Origin: Acidobacteriota bacterium
Lineage (GTDB): Bacteria; Acidobacteriota; Holophagae; Acanthopleuribacterales; Acanthopleuribacteraceae
DNA length: 64,000 nucleotides
Reading direction: 5' to 3'
NCBI GenBank assembly: GCA_002747255.1
Contig: PDUC01000029.1
Span: 40,961-104,960, forward strand
The notes under the pieces were generated by a model that saw only the letters and a list, made by a program, of their open reading frames with translations, was not told the origin of the DNA and did no database searches. The position numbers were made by a program, and so were the translations under genes. Shown piece after piece: positions 61,033 to 64,000 of this stretch. Position 1 is the first letter of the stretch. Each line of letters begins with the position of its first letter.

Positions 61033-62382
61033 ATGAAAGAACAGAATAAAGTGACCATCGTTGGTGGCGGGCTTGCCGGCTCTGAAGCTGCTTATCAATT
61101 AGCTCAACGCGGGCATCAGGTGGTATTGTTTGAAATGAGACCGCGCGTTACCAATGATGTTCATCTTGGTGCCGGTTTGGCTGAATTGGTGTGCAGTAAT
61201 TCTTTTCGCTCAGATGATGCCTGTCATCCGGCAGGTCTTTTGAAAAGGGAAATGGAGGTACTGGGCTCTCTTATTATGAAGTGCGCCCGCGGTACCGCTG
61301 TTCTCGCAGGCGGGGCATTGGCGGTGGATCGCAATCTGTTCTCAGAAGCTGTTACATCAGAAATAGAAAACCACAACCTGATCGAACTGGTTCGCCGTGA
61401 AGTGACCGCGATTCCCGATGAACCCGCCATAATTGCCGCAGGACCTCTTTGTTCAAAACGCCTGGCAGAGCCGCTCTTTCATCAGCTTGGTCATGAAAGT
61501 CTGTATTTTTATGACGCTATTGCTCCAGTGATCGAATTGGACAGCCTCGATCTGGATGTCCTCTTTTATCAATCCCGATACGATAAAGGAACAGGTTCCG
61601 ATTACCTCAACATTCCTCTGAGTCAAGAAGAATACATTCAGTTTCATACAGAGCTGACTCAGGCAGAACGTGTGGAACAGAAAAAACACGAGAAACTGAA
61701 ATTTTTCGAAGGCTGTCTTCCCATAGAAGAGATGGCTGATCGCGGACGGGATACCTTGCGTTTCGGCCCCATGAAGCCGGTCGGATTGACAAACCCGCAT
61801 ACAGGTGAAACGCCTTATGCCGTTATTCAACTCCGGCAGGACGATATGGCCAAAACACTTTGGAATATGGTGGGTTTTCAAACCAGGATGAAGTGGGGAG
61901 AGCAAAAACGGCTGTTCAGGTCCCTGCCTGGCATGGCGCGAGCGCGATTTACGCGTTACGGTATGATCCATCGAAATACCTACATCAACAGTCCGTTGTA
62001 CTTAGACGAAACCTTTAAAGTCAAAGGCTCTCATGCTCTCTATGTTGCCGGACAGATCAGCGGCGTAGAAGGGTATCTGGAGTCGGCTGCTTCCGGTCTC
62101 ATGGCGGCTTTGCATTTGCATCGTCAACTGAGTAACCACAAATCCATTCCCTTTCCAGAAGAAACCGCCATGGGCAGTTTGGCTAGGTATATTTCATTTA
62201 AAGAACATCGAAACTTCCAGCCTACCAATGTCAACTTTGGCATTTTTCCCGATCTTGAAAAACGTATGCCGAAAAAAATGCGAAGGAAGCACTATGTCGA
62301 GCGATCGTGGAGGAGCTTTGAGGCATTTCTGCATAAAATAGAAGAAGAACCCAGTTCAACTATTCCATGGCCCTTCGACTGA
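61033..62382 (+). CDS. trmFO: Folate-dependent tRNA (uracil-54-C5)-methyltransferase TrmFO
   Basis: Flavoprotein of 449 residues that makes ribothymidine at position 54 of tRNAs using methylene-tetrahydrofolate and NAD(P)H. The FAD-binding loop is VTIVGGGLAGSEAAYQLAQRG at the N-terminus, with VCSNSFRSDDACHPAGLLK carrying a conserved Cys. GETPYAVIQLRQDD, SLPGMARARFTRYGMIHRNTY and VAGQISGVEGYLESAASGL are family signatures. ATG 61033 has AAGGGAAA upstream; 25 further upstream codons are open but not TrmFO-like. It is the alternative to SAM-dependent TrmA. Confidence 0.95.
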   Translation: MKEQNKVTIVGGGLAGSEAAYQLAQRGHQVVLFEMRPRVTNDVHLGAGLAELVCSNSFRSDDACHPAGLLKREMEVLGSLIMKCARGTAVLAGGALAVDRNLFSEAVTSEIENHNLIELVRREVTAIPDEPAIIAAGPLCSKRLAEPLFHQLGHESLYFYDAIAPVIELDSLDLDVLFYQSRYDKGTGSDYLNIPLSQEEYIQFHTELTQAERVEQKKHEKLKFFEGCLPIEEMADRGRDTLRFGPMKPVGLTNPHTGETPYAVIQLRQDDMAKTLWNMVGFQTRMKWGEQKRLFRSLPGMARARFTRYGMIHRNTYINSPLYLDETFKVKGSHALYVAGQISGVEGYLESAASGLMAALHLHRQLSNHKSIPFPEETAMGSLARYISFKEHRNFQPTNVNFGIFPDLEKRMPKKMRRKHYVERSWRSFEAFLHKIEEEPSSTIPWPFD

Positions 62383-62669
62383 ACTCACTGGTTCGCTGTC
62401 TTGCAAGCGTAAAGCGGCAGTTTCCACAAACGTCTATAGGCACATACTTCTTGCTCTCATCACGAACGGACAAAGTTGTCACACGGTTGAAATCCAAGGG
62501 TGACATCGCGAGCTCATTGACATATACTTTCAGACTCAAGCTGTGGAGGACTTCAACCGAAAATGGTCGGACTCTTTTTCTTGATTAATAACAGATAAAA
62601 ATGTAGGCTGTATGGAATTGCCATGCGTTGATCCAAATGGTTTTATCGTACAGTTAACGGGGTTGCAAG

Positions 62670-63266
62670 ATGATTGATCCATCGCATAAGAAAAACAGAT
62701 TTCAGGAAATATGGCATGATTATCGTTCTGAAATAAAATTTGTCACTATCTTTGTTGTCGGTCTGGTTGCGGCATTTTTCTTCATCAATAATGAAAAAGT
62801 GGCCAGCACCGTTGTCAAGCCGATCACCGTAGCTGAAACGAAAATTGCCTCCGTTGTTCTTAACCAGTCTGTTGTCGGGTTCCCAAATAAACAATCTGAA
62901 AACGTCATTCGAGGCAAGGGTGATAATTTTTTCCAAATGGAAGTTAAAAATAACTGCAATGGTATTTACGAGTCAATTGTGTTTCTGATGGCTTTTATTG
63001 CCATACAAGTTCCATGGCGTCGAAAAATCGGCTGGATGGCCGGAGGCTTCCTGGTTTTTCACATTATCAATGAACTGAGGCTTGTGACACTGTTTATTAT
63101 AGGAAGCACAAAATCTCATGAAACATTTGTGTTTTTTCACGAAACATTCTGGCAGTATACTTTAATTATCCTGACCCTGGCTATTTTTCTGTTTTGCGCG
63201 GATCGCGCCAGTCGCACAGTCAGTGTCCTGAAAATAAAAGAGAAGGAAGATGCCGGCTCCAGATAG
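62670..63266 (+). CDS. xrtH: Exosortase H
   Basis: Integral membrane transpeptidase-like sorting enzyme of 198 residues with about five helices. The catalytic triad of the exosortase/archaeosortase family can be placed: Cys96 in NNCNGIYE, Arg137 in NELRL, His157 in HETFW. The compact size and the pattern around Cys fit XrtH, which acts on IPTL-CTERM proteins, rather than the larger PEP-CTERM enzymes. ATG 62670 has GGGG upstream. Its end overlaps the next membrane gene by 17 bases. A matching candidate substrate lies at 45842-46777. Confidence 0.88.
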   Translation: MIDPSHKKNRFQEIWHDYRSEIKFVTIFVVGLVAAFFFINNEKVASTVVKPITVAETKIASVVLNQSVVGFPNKQSENVIRGKGDNFFQMEVKNNCNGIYESIVFLMAFIAIQVPWRRKIGWMAGGFLVFHIINELRLVTLFIIGSTKSHETFVFFHETFWQYTLIILTLAIFLFCADRASRTVSVLKIKEKEDAGSR

Positions 63267-63906
63267 ATATGATTTTGTTCCCAGAATGCTTAAAAGCCTT
63301 TTTACCTGGGGCTTGGGTGTTTCTGCAGTTTTCTTTTTTTTCTGGTACTATGGCGGAATGCATGTTTGGGGCTTTTTTATGAGCATGCTATTGAAAGTGC
63401 TCGTGTTGTTCCAAGTGCCTATCAGCTACGAAGCGACCGAAGGTGCCATTGTTTTTGCAATTCAATCAGGTGGGTCCTCCGAGGTGCAGGTTGGTTACTA
63501 TGTCAATCAGTGGAACCTCGCCATTGCGGAAGTCTTTATCATGTTTTGTCTCTGGCTTCCGGATCGAAAAAAAGATGCTCTTCGCTTCATTATAATTTGT
63601 CTCGGAATTCTGATCTGTTACCAGACGGTCGCTGTTTTTTTTAACATAGGTGTGCAGGCCCTGGGCCCTGATGTTGCCAATAAAATGGGCGTTATGTGGG
63701 ATCATGAAGACAGTCTTCTCTTTGTGGTGCTGAAAAAGTGCCAGCTTTTTGATACGCTTATTGCTCGCTACTGGGTTGGATTTCCTGTCTATGGGCTTGC
63801 AGTTTTGATCCACTTGTTTGTGCTCTCACGGTTGGGAGTATCAAAAAAAAAGGACTCTTTATCAAAGGTTAAAAAAAAAGCTCGAAGTTCTAAAAAAAGT
63901 ATTTGA
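63250..63906 (+). CDS. Exosortase H-associated membrane protein
   Basis: A 218-residue polytopic membrane protein with helices near 17-35, 38-58, 93-110, 115-135 and 172-193, and a Lys/Ser-rich cytosolic tail. It is made from a start inside the xrtH coding end (17-base overlap), so the two are translated together. An XrtH neighbour of this type is known only by association; a role in substrate handling or in finishing the sorted protein is inference. Central NQWNLAIAE and MWDHEDSLLF stretches may be functional loops. Confidence 0.75.
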   Translation: MPAPDRYDFVPRMLKSLFTWGLGVSAVFFFFWYYGGMHVWGFFMSMLLKVLVLFQVPISYEATEGAIVFAIQSGGSSEVQVGYYVNQWNLAIAEVFIMFCLWLPDRKKDALRFIIICLGILICYQTVAVFFNIGVQALGPDVANKMGVMWDHEDSLLFVVLKKCQLFDTLIARYWVGFPVYGLAVLIHLFVLSRLGVSKKKDSLSKVKKKARSSKKSI

Positions 63907-63931
63907 CAAGGTGAAAAGTAAAGCGTATGAT
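63903..63931 (+). promoter_or_regulatory. Strong sigma-70 promoter at the window end
   Basis: Perfect TTGACA (63903-63908), a 17-base spacer and TATGAT (63926-63931). The -35 overlaps the stop codon of the last gene. A TCGGC/GCCGA hairpin follows at 63942-63957, and the window ends at an ATG (63998). Confidence 0.65.
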
Positions 63932-64000
63932 TCGATCCTTGTCGGCGCGAGAGCCGAGTTGGTTGAAAGTTAAAGAGAGAACGAGAGAAAATACAGGATG

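Noticed and set aside
62367-62588. 73-codon open frame after trmFO
   Set aside because: It begins inside trmFO, has no ribosome site and no recognisable pattern; I treat 62383-62669 as non-coding.
1-64000. CRISPR arrays, insertion sequences, prophage or integrase genes
   Set aside because: No regularly spaced repeats, transposase, integrase or phage structural genes were seen on either strand.

Overview
The window is a 64 kb piece of a Gram-negative bacterial chromosome with mid-40s % GC. It is densely packed, mostly with housekeeping and cell-envelope genes, and carries no phage, insertion sequence or CRISPR array that I can see. A pilQ secretin, tolB/pal/cpoB and several lipoproteins show that the cell has an outer membrane. 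Type IV pili, an exosortase H pair, an IPTL-CTERM-like protein and a DUF6677-like protein suggest Acidobacteriota or a neighbouring deep branch. This placement is an inference, not a proof.

Layout. 1-6.2 kb: the end of a TPR gene, a pyrimidine-nucleoside phosphorylase, RodZ, an unrecognised conserved protein, a J-domain/TPR protein and a PP2C phosphatase. 6.2-26.97 kb: a type IV pilus locus. It runs pilMNOPQ, a large lipoprotein, a TPR protein, a roadblock/LC7 protein, aroK, pilB, pilT, pilC, pilS, pilR and a pseudopilin-like gene; then, after an exo/pol DNA polymerase on the opposite strand, the major-type pilin and a prepilin peptidase homologue that lacks its protease half. 26.9-33.1 kb, minus strand: tRNA-Val, infC, rpmI, rplT, pheS, pheT, a ZapB-like gene, zapA, a 6S RNA whose 5' end lies inside zapA, and ymdB.

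33.2-45.5 kb: prfB with its programmed +1 frameshift, a HEAT-repeat lipoprotein, an orphan sensor kinase, tolB-pal-cpoB, rsmD, a second GspE/PilB ATPase and a class A penicillin-binding protein. 45.5-54.5 kb: an exported protein with an IPTL-CTERM-like sorting tail behind a strong promoter, a PTS EIIA protein, folC, tilS, ftsH and an M13 metallopeptidase. 54.9-64 kb: tRNA-Gln, prs, rplY, pth, a membrane pyrophosphatase, rpsF, rpsR, a DUF6677-like protein, trmFO, and finally exosortase H with its partner membrane protein. A strong promoter for the next gene closes the window.

The most unusual content is the exosortase H pair with a candidate substrate 16 kb away; the 6S RNA/zapA overlap; the protease-less prepilin peptidase and motif-less pseudopilin inside an otherwise standard pilus locus; and the lipoprotein/TPR/roadblock insert between pilQ and pilB. 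All calls come from reading the sequence. No database search was run.
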